The notes below the pieces were generated by a model. That model ran no database searches. It was not told where the DNA came from and saw only the letters and a program-made list of their open reading frames with translations. This document shows, piece by piece, positions 46,876 to 58,121 of a stretch of DNA of 64,000 bases (positions within the stretch are counted from its first letter, which is position 1; every line of letters begins with the position of its first letter). The stretch spans positions 46,349,040-46,413,039 of the forward strand of contig OW388293.1 of the NCBI GenBank assembly GCA_936450465.1, in the 5' to 3' direction. The stretch comes from Gibbula magus. Its lineage: Eukaryota; Mollusca; Gastropoda; Trochida; Trochidae. The translations under genes and the position numbers were made by a program.

Positions 46876-46970
46876 CAAGTCTATATTAAGATATGAAATT
46901 ATTGTTTCTCTGAGGCTCGTTTCCAATATCTAATAAAGTAGTAATATTCTTATTAATTATGTAATACTTA
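46876..46970 (+). mobile_element. MITE family K, truncated copy
   Basis: AAGTCTATATTAAGATATGA is followed by TTTCTCTGAGGCTCGTTTCC, AATATCTAATAAAGTAGTAA and TATTCTTATTAATTATG. These match the central boxes of the copy at 40385-40549. The terminal repeats are decayed. Confidence 0.5.
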
Positions 46971-47879
46971 AAACATTTACTAAATATCACTATTTTTTTA
47001 TAACGATATCTAGTCCTAGAAACAAAGGCATGTATTATTTCGTTAAAGTTTGCAATTCTATTTTTAAATTAAAATATAGATTAATAAGGACCTTAAATTA
47101 CCCGTTCTTTATTTTATTTGTGTAAACATTAACCATTGAAAAAGCGTGTATTGAGATGTCGGAGGAAAAAACATCAAGGTCAAGGTCAGGGTGGAGAAAA
47201 AAAAGTGGGGTGTGGAGAGGTTGGGAGGAGGGGTTCATCCAACATGCAACATTTTTTAAAAGGAGGGCACCGTTTGGTTCGAACTCTTTAAACCCCATCT
47301 AGATCCGTCACTGCGTGTAGCCGAGTGGAAAATCTAGCGAACCTCATTGCACAGGAGAATGCAAGAAGGCGTTACATTTCACGACTTTCTATTTCATCAT
47401 GATAAATCAAATAAAGGGTTTCAAATTACTTTATTACATTTGATGACATGTATTTTCTTCTAGCCTCCTGAGTATTGTATTGTTTCACGGATATGTCATT
47501 TGACATGCGCATAATATTCTCATTTCGTAGCAAGACCAACAGTGCCAACATACAAATATAAGTTCTTTTAAATTTACACACACGATCTTCTTGTACTCTT
47601 TGTGTAATTATAATATTACATTATCAAGTCATTTACTCCAATTTACAAGCGGCTTCAGCATTTCTCCGCTTTCTCCGTGGAGAATATAAACAGGGATACT
47701 GATACATGTATGGAATGATTTGAATAAATCCCCGTCATCGTTCAGAACCATTCTAGCCTGTGGTCAGTACATTGTACCTCTATATTGAATACAAAGCAAG
47801 TTTATCATATTTACCAAGAAAGCTGTACTTAAATCTGAAATGAAAAGATTACAGGTGCTCTTTTGTTTCATTTTCTTCG
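46971..47879. other. AT-rich DNA without a gene; one G-rich patch
   Basis: 47158-47270 is locally A/G-rich (CAAGGTCAAGGTCAGGGTGG, then GGGGTGTGGAGAGGTTGGGA). No exon is supported. Confidence 0.35.
47177..47188 (+). promoter_or_regulatory. AGGTCAAGGTCA motif, site 3
   Basis: Exact copy of the 12-mer seen at 6508, 54182 and 61316. Confidence 0.3.
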
Positions 47880-47990
47880 TTTTTGCATTTGAACATGTTT
47901 TCACCGCACTGGGGGCTTTCTCCTTGCAATGATACTAGCAGTCGTGAAGTGAAATACTTTTGAAAGCGACGTTAAACCTCAATTAATTCA
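47880..47990 (+). mobile_element. Decayed SINE/LINE 3' portion
   Basis: GGGCTTTCTCCTTGCAATGA, then GTGAAGTGAAATACTTTTGA, ends in AAGCGACGTTAAACCTCAAT followed by ATTC repeats. A GCGRCGTTAAAC box followed by a short CAAT/ATTC tail is a familiar 3' end of abundant molluscan SINE/LINE repeats. The head is not recognisable. Similar boxes recur at 48190-48310. Confidence 0.5.
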
Positions 47991-48189
47991 CCAAAAAACT
48001 TATCCTAATTTAGCAAATTTCAAAATATAATTTCTCTTTTAGAGGCACTTGTTTTAAAATAAAAACGAAATATTCGATCAAGAAAGTTTGATCTACTTTC
48101 ATGCTTTTATAAGACGATACAGGGTTTTGGTCCATTTCTACATTGATATTTAGAAAAAAATAAATCACCCATGTTTCGCTAGTTTCAGC

Positions 48190-48310
48190 TAATTCCGGAA
48201 GGTTTCACCACAATACATAGTCACGCAGACATTGCGGGCTTTCTCCGTGCACTTACTCTAGCCACCGAGATAAAACAGTGAATATTTTCAGCTCGCTCGT
48301 TTAGTGTTGT
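48190..48310 (+). mobile_element. Second, more decayed SINE-like fragment
   Basis: TTTCACCACAATAC, GCGGGCTTTCTCCGTGCACT and CAGTGAATATTTTCAG correspond to boxes of 47880-47990. It lacks the GTTAAAC tail. Confidence 0.4.
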
Positions 48311-48845
48311 TATGATAGAGACAAATACTATTGACACATGTTACATTACCTTTTCCCAAAAAAGTAAAGTTGTAATGTGCTAAATAGTTTTCGTATTACA
48401 GTGAAATGCAATGTTATGTTATTTTCTGGAGACCGACATCTGATCAAGTCCTTACTTGCACTTTGCTTACCTCAGCATTTTACGCTGTCGTTCATTTTTC
48501 TTATCACATTTAGACATTAGATACAGATTTATGTATAATATATGTAATATAATTCTCAAAGATTTAAAAGTCTGAATGGAATGAATCTACAAAAAGATAA
48601 ATACACAAATGTACATTTTGCTTTCGTAAGTAATTCATGATGTGTTTTGTGTTTCCCTTATTTTTTATATTTTTCAATATATGTTGAACTGATGTTTTAT
48701 TATACATTTTGCTACATCACATACGGCTGACATTTGCATACCAAATAAATTGTAAAAATCGCTTACCTCAGCATTTTAGGATTTTTGTTTACTTTTGTAA
48801 TCCCCATTGTTCCTCTAGCGACAGCAGATGGCCCCGGGGAGAAGC
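48311..48845. other. AT-rich DNA without a gene
   Basis: CTTACCTCAGCATTTTA occurs twice (about 48468-48484 and about 48763-48778), a short direct repeat of unknown origin. Confidence 0.35.
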
Positions 48846-48892
48846 AGGTACCCCCTACCCTCTCACCCCCTCCTCCCCCTCCCTCTACCCAG
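48846..48892 (-). repeat. C-rich tract, G-quadruplex-capable on the minus strand
   Basis: Several runs of 3-5 C are separated by short loops (CCCCCTACCCTCTCACCCCC and on). Overlapping Pro-rich frames are artefacts. Confidence 0.5.
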
Positions 48893-49203
48893 TTTTTATT
48901 AGGTCAATGTCAGTCAGCCTTTGCATTGTTCTATACAATCTTCTCCCTGCCATGCCGTCATTACAATACGTAACACCTGTCACCTATATATGCGAGTCTA
49001 CATTTACAGATACAAATTATCTATTATCACGTGTATAATCCATTAAACCATAATATTTTCTATTAACCTAATTCAATTAACGTAATTATTTATGTGATTA
49101 GTTTGCATCACCTGGCGTGATTGCCAGGTATGATGTATATCCGATTGAATATTTATAAGTAAGTAATTATTATTTACCATTTACCTTGAGAGATGGCTTA
49201 TCT
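48893..49203. other. AT-rich DNA without a gene
   Basis: Nothing is recognised. Confidence 0.35.
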
Positions 49204-49241
49204 CCCCCCCCCCCCCCCCCCCCACCCCCCCCCCCCCCCCC
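49204..49241. repeat. Poly-C tract (C20-A-C17)
   Basis: Twenty C, one A and seventeen C in a row. The minus strand is poly-G and a strong quadruplex former. Run length is likely variable and error-prone in sequencing. Confidence 0.95.
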
Positions 49242-49329
49242 TCCGACCTCACATAAGTTGAATAATTAGTTTTAGCAGTATATAAGTTAAACTATAAGGT
49301 GTTTTTGGTCGTAAAAACCAATGTCTCCT

Positions 49330-49892
49330 CCTTTCTAAAAGACAGATGTCCAAAATGTTTCCATGGAAATAGTAAAACAAGTTCTAACCCCCAAAAGCTC
49401 ATCGACATGATATAAGGAGGCAGTATAAAGAAATTGTAGAAGATTGGCCTGTCAGTTTTAAAAAGCCGCTATGGAAAGAAACTCTACCCTTCCAATAAAC
49501 AAAGTCATAATTGTAGCGGTGGAAACAGAAATTTTATTTTTGGAAAAAAAAACCAAAAGGCACATCTTCATGATATGGGGAGGCAGTGCGCCAAATTTGA
49601 TGAGGTATGGTCATATAGTTTAGAGATCTGCTCCGGAAACAAACCCTACACTTCAAAAAGGCAAAGTCCAAACTGCTACCATGGAAACTTGTTTTTCTCA
49701 AAAAGTTGAAACCCCCAAAATGCACTTCTACATGCTATTGGGAGGCAGTATACCAAATTTGTTGAAGATTGGTCAAGTAGTTTTCAAGTCCTGCTCCTGA
49801 AAAGATGTGATTACAGAAGGACAGACGGACAGACACACAGACACACAGACAGAACCAACAACTATATCCCGTCGCATTATATGCCGGGGGGA
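49330..49892 (+). mobile_element. pearl-like / Helentron-related element with three tandem cores
   Basis: Three ~162-bp units follow one another; GGAGGCAG starts at 49416, 49579 and 49741. Each unit has CAAAGTCCAAACTG-like, CCATGGAAAC, CCCAAAAGGCAC, CTTCATGATAT, GGAGGCAGTATACCAAATTT and GATTGGTCAAGTAGTTTT-like boxes. After the last core comes a microsatellite of GGACAGACGGACAGACACAC type (about 49819-49854). A terminal hairpin CCCGTCGCATTATATGCCGG follows (about 49868-49887). Tandem ~160-bp cores plus an ACGG/ACAG microsatellite and a 3' hairpin are, from memory, the hallmarks of bivalve pearl elements, later linked to Helentrons. No Rep/helicase is encoded. Frames of about 60 codons across the cores are artefacts. 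Confidence 0.7.
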
Positions 49893-50313
49893 CAAACGTG
49901 TAAATGTTAAAAGTGAATCAGATCCAGGAGTGAATATTTAGATCGAAGGTGTTTATGACTGTTTCTTGTCTCTGAGAAGTCGTATGAGTTTCAATGAACC
50001 TATTCAAATGACAAACTATCAAACCCAGGTGAACTATTATTATCTATAAGATACCCACGGCAATACAACACAGGCGGTCAATGGGACCGACAGCGTGCTT
50101 CATGAGACAATAAAACATGCCCGTGATTTTAGACGTCAGTTAGAGCGTCGCTTAGCAAATGACGTCATATTTAACGTCACTTGGATTGTTCAATGCTAGT
50201 GAATGTGTTCTACGACGAGAGGCATTAACATTTTCAAAACGTAGTTTATATAAACAACATTATATATCCACGGTTTTTATATAAAGGCGAGTAACTGGTT
50301 TAGGGCATCTCAT
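49893..50313. other. AT-rich DNA with clustered CRE-like boxes
   Basis: GACGTCAG at about 50133, TGACGTCA at about 50160 and AACGTCAC at about 50174 lie within 50 bp. TGACGTCA is the CREB/ATF site. No transcription start is apparent. Confidence 0.3.
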
Positions 50314-50422
50314 ATAAGAAATAGAAGACTCGTTGTTGTGCTTTATGCGCCCTTCGTGTTTTACGCTCCCTGCTATTTTTTATTCAATGATAAAGGACGC
50401 CAACTCGTCTTCTATTTCTTAA
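50314..50422. mobile_element. Small palindromic MITE (AAGAAATAGAAGAC ends)
   Basis: A 109-bp foldback. Left TATAAGAAATAGAAGACTCG; right (reverse complement) TTAAGAAATAGAAGACGAGT. Arms of about 35 bp continue to an RTCCTTTAT/GTGCTTTAT box. Only one copy is in the window. Confidence 0.65.
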
Positions 50423-50974
50423 AGAAATCATACATTTGAATATCATAAAACAACTCTTTGATTTGAATGAATACAATCTGTAGAATATACAAGTAGAGAC
50501 AACTATTGGCGTCATTCGTACTTACATTTACCTTTGATTTGCAGAGACATTTTTGTATCAATTATCAATGCCACATATTTCAAGTCTAGTCAAGTCAATA
50601 AAATAGATTAAATAAGAAGCTCGAAGCAATAACATAAATGTAATAAACTGGCTCTGCCACAAGTTGATTAATCTAACTCATTGGAGACCTACATTTTGGA
50701 ATCCTCTAAGGTCGTAAATTATAATAAAAAACATCGCCTATTCTGGGTTTCAACTAACCTTGCATTGGTGATGAAATTGTAAATTTTAAAGCAAGGTGTT
50801 ACGTTTTATCTGTCAGTATTCGTGTGATTTAGCACTGTCTACCTGAGATTCTCCATGAAAGGTAACATACGACCTGTAGTAAGTATAGGTATCTGTGCCG
50901 GTTAACGTCCTCCTGTCTCCTCTTGGCTATAGCTATCTTACACTAACTCCTCCTGAACAATGTTGCTTAAAGCC
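50423..50974. other. AT-rich DNA without a gene
   Basis: Nothing is recognised. Confidence 0.35.
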
Positions 50975-51520
50975 GGGCCAGCATGTCGGTTAAGAGATAT
51001 GTCGGTTTAAAGAGATGTCGTTTTCGTGTGACGTTAAGAGAGATGTCGATTTAAAGAGATGTCTGTTCAATGATATGTCAGTTAAGAGAAATGTTGATTT
51101 AATATGATGTCTGTTTAATGAGATGTCCATATAGAGAGATGTCGATTGAAAATGATGTCGGTTTAAAGAGATGTCCGTTTAGAGAGATGTCGATTTAGGA
51201 TGATGCCGGGTAAATGAGATGTCATTTTAGAGAGATGTCGATTTAAAACGATGTCGATTTAGTGAGATGTCTGTTTAGAGAGATGTCTATTTAAAATGAT
51301 GTCGGTTTAGTGAGATGCTAAGTTAGAGAGATGTCGATTGAGAACAATGACGGGTTAGTGAGATGTTTGTTGAGAGAAATGTTGATATAAAATGATGTCG
51401 GTTTAGTGAGATGTCTATTTAAAGAGATGTCGGTTAAGATATGATGTCAGTGAGATCTCAGTCTAGAGAGATGTCGATTTAGAATGATGTCGGTTAGTGA
51501 GATGTCAGTTTACAGGGAAT
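50975..51520 (+). repeat. 16-bp minisatellite organised as a 48-bp trimeric repeat
   Basis: Monomers of GAGATGTCGGTTTAGA type, about 33 copies. In the middle they alternate as three types: TGAGATGTCTGTTTAG, AGAGATGTCGATTTAA and AATGATGTCGGTTTAG. TGAGAT starts fall at 51214, 51263, 51311, 51359 and 51407, i.e. every 48-49 bp. Edges are more irregular. Confidence 0.9.
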
Positions 51521-52479
51521 GGATTGTATATGGATCTAAGTCAATCACATGTTTGAAGATATCAGGATGTTGACAACACTGTTTTTAAATATATTATGGT
51601 GCAGTAATCTAACATATTTCATGAATAATTTGTAATCATGAAGTGTACCTTTAAAATTAAATTAAACAACAATGTCCTTCATTTCAGGCATAAAGGTCAG
51701 TCAATCTAGGCTTGCCAAGTTCTTTAAAACTTAATGCTTTTTAAACTAAGCTGATGACACAGAATGGTCATATCAAAATTTAGAGATGACTTTCACTGAA
51801 GAATTCTTTAAAGAATATCACCATTATACCAATCAAATCTGACATACACTAGATTTAAGGTATAAATTGTACGAAATAAGAACCATGCACGACATATGCG
51901 GGACGCATATGTAACAGTTTTATGACTTTATAATGCAAAACTTTTACGACCATTATGACTCATTTCCTTGAGTTTTTAAAAAAAAGGAATACTTGACTAA
52001 AAATTGTCTACTCTAAAGTTTATTAACTGAAATGTTTGCCTCTTCCAGTATTTAACTATAGCTACAGGTCATCAACAAAACTTCAGATACAAACTTCTGT
52101 TTCTGAAACTTGTTTGAATATGACATAAAATACACAAACGTGTTGAAGAAATTAATGTGGTTGTTCTACGTATTACATCTGTGTGATATACCTTACGTTA
52201 AGAACATAGCTAAAGCATGTCTTTCAATTTAATGTTTAAGATACCATATCATGTGTATGGAAATTACATATAGCCTGTATCCTGTTGTTGAGTGCTACCG
52301 TTCGTGTAAAACATGTATTAGAGTATCACGATATGACAATAATTTACTTATTTAATCTGCCCACCTGTTTCTGCTATATTAGTATTTTATGTAATTTTCC
52401 ATCCTATAGTTATCCTCCTTATTTGTTCCTATTTTATTAGCATTTGTACAAGTTTCTCATTATATAAGCCTACAAAGCC
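51521..52479. other. AT-rich DNA without a gene
   Basis: Nothing is recognised. Confidence 0.35.
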
Positions 52480-52576
52480 TGGATGAATGTATTATTTTTG
52501 TTTACATTGTATACATTTACGTTTATGTGAATATATATGTGGAACTTAATAAACTATATTTGTCTGTCTGTCTATG
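52480..52576 (+). mobile_element. Possible LINE 3' tail
   Basis: AATAAA at 52548-52553 is followed after a few bases by TGTCTGTCTGTC (52561-52572). An AATAAA box and a short tetranucleotide tail are usual for CR1/L2-type LINE 3' ends. No ORF2 coding is visible upstream. Confidence 0.35.
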
Positions 52577-55500
52577 ATAATAATACAATGTTACATGTTC
52601 CTACCGTTTTCTAGATTTGTACGTCAAGTACCAATAGCACATGCAGCTCCCATGATCTAATTTTTTAAAGCGGAAAAATATCCGTAAAATATATCCAATA
52701 TATATATTTATATATATTAACATATTTCATTCTCTGCCTTCGATGGTGACCATACAGAAAGTAATGCTTTGGCCTTTTCTTATGATTTGCTACCTGGGAC
52801 CTGGGAACTTACCTGTACGTTTAAAGAAGGTTATTACCTGACAGGACAGGTATAAAACAGGATGAACAGGTGAGAGAAGTCTTTGATGTTTCTTGATTGG
52901 ACATAGACTTTCTCTCAACCTGAAACTGATCATTTTCTTATCATTTAACGTTCTTTTTACTTCTTTGGAGGTCAACCTACCAAATGTATAGATTTTCAGT
53001 GTCTTACCATTAATAATGAGAATGAGCCAGGCGATTCATTAATTTTGTGCTATTGTGCTCCACTTCCAATGTTTTTAAACTACATGTACACGAAATGTGG
53101 TTACAGTTCCTCATTTGGGAACTAAGGTGATTCCCACCTATAACATAAAATTATATCGTAGTCCTCTGATTTCTTAGTTTATAACATATCGGTTAAGAAA
53201 TCCGAAAATTATGGAAGTTTCTCGACTCATTTTATATATCTCTCTTTAAACTTATAATTTCAGTAGAAAATATACTTTTCAGTGACATGTTGCAAGCCTA
53301 GATGATAGCTTCTATTTGTGTATACTCTATGTAGATATGACACAAATACATGTACAACACTTAACACGGTTATGGCGTCTTCCGTCTGGGCGAGATTAGT
53401 CATACCTACTTTTTGAATACATTTGTACATGAAATGTGGTTAGAAGGACTAGAATAAAAAGAATTATGAATTTCCATTTACATGTAGACTTCACGTTATT
53501 GCAATTGTGACAAGGAATATATTTAAACATTTCTTCTCTCAGAGCTAAGAAAATGAAAAATAATTTTGTACAACTCTCAATGAATTTTGATTATGATTTG
53601 TTTTCAATTTAATAAATTTAATTTATAACGAACGTAAGATTTGTGTGCTAGTTCACGAACCATATCCTTAAGTGTGTCCAAAAGACAGTTTACAGCGATA
53701 ACTTGACGTTTTCCATTCATTTTCATGAATATGAATCATCTAATTGAGAGTCACCTAAACCACGCCTCTACACTCTCTGCACTTACTAATTTCATTATTA
53801 AGAAACTGTCATTTTCTTCAAAATCAAGTTTTATATGCGTTTAGATGTTTATGTGAGACAGTTATCTCTTTGTTCATGTTAACTGTTAAATACAATTTTA
53901 AAAAAGTAAAAGTAAAATTGAAAGTTAAAAGCATAAAAGTCCAATTATTTGCTTAAACATAACTGAGGAAGAGGCTGAATCACTTCAATACAAGTATCAT
54001 AGACTTTACATGTCCTTACCGACCGTTAGCGCTCATTGTTCCCCTAAATGTAAAATATGCCAGCGTCAGATTCCAACATTCACCCGTTACGTATTGAGGA
54101 TGTAGTTCATTGTAATAAATCATTGGACGACGTTGAAGAAATAAAACAGGTAAAACTAGTATGAGAAACGTCACCTGTATGTGACCTTGACCTAACTGGA
54201 AAGGTAAGTAAGACAAAGGCCAAGAAGACCACATATAAGTAACAAAATTGTTTAACCAAGCGTTATCATTAACAAAACAGAACAAGGTTCTATCCACAAA
54301 CCGAACTTACATCAAAGATTAACCAAACTTTTAACATTGGTTAAATTGATCGCAAATATAAGATCGCTTTCTGGAACGTTACATACACAATATTTAAGTT
54401 AGATCTACACAAGGATAAAGCTTTACGTTGTATTATTCTTCAGGCATTATCAACACATTGGTGGTATCTACTAGTTCTTGAGCATTACATGTAATCTAAT
54501 ATATTAATATTTAAAAGAATTACATGGACAATTCCTCAGGTTTAAATGACAGTGAAGATCTTCCTTATTGTGTCAACATCCACATCTTAATACAAACTTA
54601 CATTTCAATCTTAATTAAAGATTGAAAACTTTGACCATAAACCGTCCATTATATGTTTCCATTACCATCATAACTGAGTAAGATGTAATGTTGTTTATCA
54701 AGGTACAATGTATATTATACATGCACATGTATGTCTGTACATGTATGTATATACTGCATCTTCTTCAACTAACGTTTCATAGGGTTCCACAACTACGGTA
54801 AAACTTGTAACAAAACCATTCTTTTGAATAGATATGTATATCAAGAAGGCTAATTCGTGACCGCGCGTATGATCTTGACCTAATTGGAACGGTATGTTTC
54901 CTAACTGTAAGACACAAAGACGCTAGGCATGAAAGACATGGAGATTAATAACCTTATCCTTGCTATCATATTGGAATAAGTTGTAATATGTTGGTCTTAA
55001 GCACGACATGTGTGTATTGTCCATTGACACAAAAACAGACATTAAAGTATCGATTACTCCCAGATCGATGTCTGTGATTGGGACGTGTCTGATTAGAATC
55101 TCTAGACGAGTTTAGGGATGTAGATAATAGATGTAGGTAATAGAAACACAGCACAATGGCTCGGTGTTCAAGAACAATGTCATGTATCGCTTTGGTCACG
55201 CTATATAGCAGAGTTTACTTACGTGGCTTTAAGGAAAACTAGGGCAGGATATTCATGACATTAAGTCAGTTTTGTATGGGTCCTGTTTACAAATAATGAT
55301 AAAATAATTCACATATAGGAAACAAGAAATCTACATATATGATAGTGTAGCGTTGTTAGAGAACGGATTCGAGAAAATGAAGGCGTATGTTTGATGTCAA
55401 TCCGATTTTCATGAATGATTCCGTGTAAGCAAAATTATGATATATTTTTTTATATATATTTTTATAATAACATTGGATTTTGATGAATGATGTTAATTAT

Positions 55501-55598
55501 GTAGACAAGACATTTCATTATAAGGGACAATTAAACAACACATAACAATACGTTTTAAAAACAAAACAACGATTATGAAACTTATTTCGTTCCCTTTA
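52577..55598. other. AT-rich DNA without a supported gene
   Basis: Three kb with frames of at most 93 codons and no convincing exon. ATGTATGT/TGTACATG alternation occurs at about 54718-54752. TTGACCTAAYTGGAA occurs at about 54187 and about 54877, each followed by GTAAGACA, perhaps a short diverged duplication. Confidence 0.4.
54182..54193 (-). promoter_or_regulatory. AGGTCAAGGTCA motif, site 4
   Basis: Exact TGACCTTGACCT on the plus strand; a partly conserved copy, GATCTTGACCTA, is about 690 bp to the right. Confidence 0.3.
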
Positions 55599-55665
55599 AC
55601 CCTCAATACCCTCAATACCCTCAATACCCTCAATACCCTCAATACCCTCAATACCCTCAATACCC
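55599..55665 (+). repeat. 9-bp minisatellite (CCCTCAATA)n
   Basis: About seven perfect copies. The 9-bp unit repeats without variation, so the expansion is recent. Confidence 0.97.
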
Positions 55666-58026
55666 AAAATAAAGGTATAGTTTCAACAATTCTTATGATG
55701 AATTACTGTGATTACGTAAATAAAACCATATTGGTTAATTAATGCACCAAATAAGTTCTAAAGTTATCATACGTATGTTTAGGTGTTTGAAATTGTGCAA
55801 CAGTGCCTTTAACTAAGGGATGTTGTTGCATTTCTGATTTCTCTGTCAGTATATACGTATGTATGATAAATAAAACAGTTTTTTTGCAACACATTAGATA
55901 ATTCTGAGACCTCGATTTTTGTTCCGATATTGGAAAATAAAACCAAACGGTTGTGAAAACAACATATCAAGTCATGATAACAAAAAAGTTTTAAAAAAGT
56001 CATAGCATACTATCACTTTTTTAAATGATTCACTGACTCATTTTGAAGCTACATTTTGCAAGGAATTGAATTCGGAAAAGTAACCGAAAGAAATCCTTTT
56101 CAAGTTCTGTGAAGAATTATGATTGATCCCCTTGCCAATATGTCTATGTTATACATGTTTATATATTTTATTTTTCAAAGCGATAGAAGATTTACTGTAA
56201 GCTCCTGTCTGACTAATGGTGAAATAAAAACGTAGTGCGCATGCGCAAACTGGTGTCATATTGTCACGTGGTCGTAATGAAAACCGGCAAGATTAGCGAC
56301 GATAATCATACCCATGCAATCAAAGCTGGTGGATAAGTCAGACGATTAAGAACATATCCACCAGTACATATATCACTAATCCAGGGATTACCTAGTCGGT
56401 GATTGGCCCAATAACGACTGAGGTCAGCCAAATACCTTGTCAGGTCATATCTGGCCGCCATTAGTATTTTTGAAGATCCTTCAATACATAATCATATTCA
56501 AAACGCTTATTTCTTCATTGATTATTTGGTGTTCATAGTAAACAATCCTCACATTTCCTGGGGAACAAAAAATTCGTGCTGTATAAATGTTCAAATTTTC
56601 GATGGGCATAACATGTAGTAAATTAAATGGAGTAAATGTTTCTCGTCCCAGTTATTCATTGATGGTAAAAATTAAAGCAGACTAAACCCCCAGACTCACC
56701 AAGTTTAAAATGCAACAAAAACAACACTAACCGGTTGTCAAAAACACATTTGTCGATGTGCAGTTTGAATCAATCGTCATTTACTTAGTTTACAGATTTT
56801 ACGAGCGCTTCAATCGAAGCTGATTTCTTATTTTGGAGATCCATCGGCTGGTATATGACCTAGTGTGACATGTCTCGTTACATTAGCCTTAATGTATTGT
56901 CACTTTATGTAACTGAGGTCACCTTAGAGTTGAGGTTGTTTTAAAAATGGTAAGTGGGTTCATACAGACATGTGTTGATGTTTAAAAAAACTTATGTCTC
57001 TCTCCCAAGTTGTGAATGGGTGCGACACTGATGTACATGAGTCTTTGACACATAAACATGCACCTTGTGGTACCATGAGGTGTTTTACAACGAGGGATTT
57101 AGCATTCAGTGATTGAGGCTTGGTACGCCAGATCTTAGAGATTGTCGATATTCATTCTCACAATTAACATAACTAAATATATTGCTATATGCTATTTCAT
57201 CGAAAAACATAATACGTGTGGCTTATTCTTTTAATGAGATTTACATGAACGGAAAAAATACGCTAGCGCGTTTTCCACGCCATTATTAAGTTAACTAATG
57301 CAATCGCATGAAAAGATCCGATATTTGTACATCATGATTAATGACTATGAACAATGTTATGAAATTGAACAAATCACACCAGTTTTGCATCAACAACATA
57401 TTTCAACTAGGAACCTAGGTGTGAGAACACAACCCAAGAGATTGAACGTAAAACTTCCGTGTGAGATGATCAGATTAAACTTCTAGGAAATGCCTTGAAA
57501 GTTGAAATCTTAACGTTGACCTCATGACATTTTTAAACGATAACAACAAACCCCAACGTAAGCAAATGCCCGATATGCATCCAAAGGTTAATAAAGCCAG
57601 TTTTAATAAATAGCTATATGTAGATGTACACAACGAGGCTTCTTGAAGATGAAAGGCTAAAATAATTGTCCTTGGCAAGGGGATATCTTCTCATCAACCG
57701 TGTTAATTGTTAAAGGAAATGTTCTTCTTGATACACGCAATCCTAAGGTTATACCTAAGGTTATGAATCATGCCAAAACCTGATGAGCTACAGAGCCAAT
57801 AACTATTTTTCCGTTACAATATGTCGTGGAATATTTGATTTACAACGGTTCCACACATAAACATTTGTTATTACGATTGTACAAAACATTTAACAACACT
57901 TGTATTGACACACTTGTATACACTTGTATCTTTTTCAGTCTTGAATTTCCAACCTGTTTTTGCGACATCCTTCACCTCTATAAAGGTGTAAATCATATTA
58001 TGCAAACAATCAAATTTGAAACGGGA
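55666..58026. other. AT-rich DNA without a gene
   Basis: No exon is supported over 2.4 kb. CCTAAGGTTATRCCTAAGGTTATG at about 57741-57765 is a short tandem pair. ATGAGCTACAGAGCC at about 57787-57801 is the inverse of a 15-mer at 18171. Confidence 0.4.
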
Positions 58027-58121
58027 TGCGGTGAATTCGTAAACCAGACCGGTTCGTAGATGCGGTGAATTCACAGACGCCGTGGATTCGTTACCGGTGG
58101 ATTCGTAGTAGTAGTAGTATA
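58027..58121 (+). repeat. Short tandem repeat of GCGGTGAATTCG type ending in (GTA)n
   Basis: GCGGTGAATTCGTA, GCGGTGAATTCACA, CCGTGGATTCGTTA and CCGGTGGATTCGTA follow one another at irregular spacing. They end in a (GTA)4 run. Confidence 0.6.
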
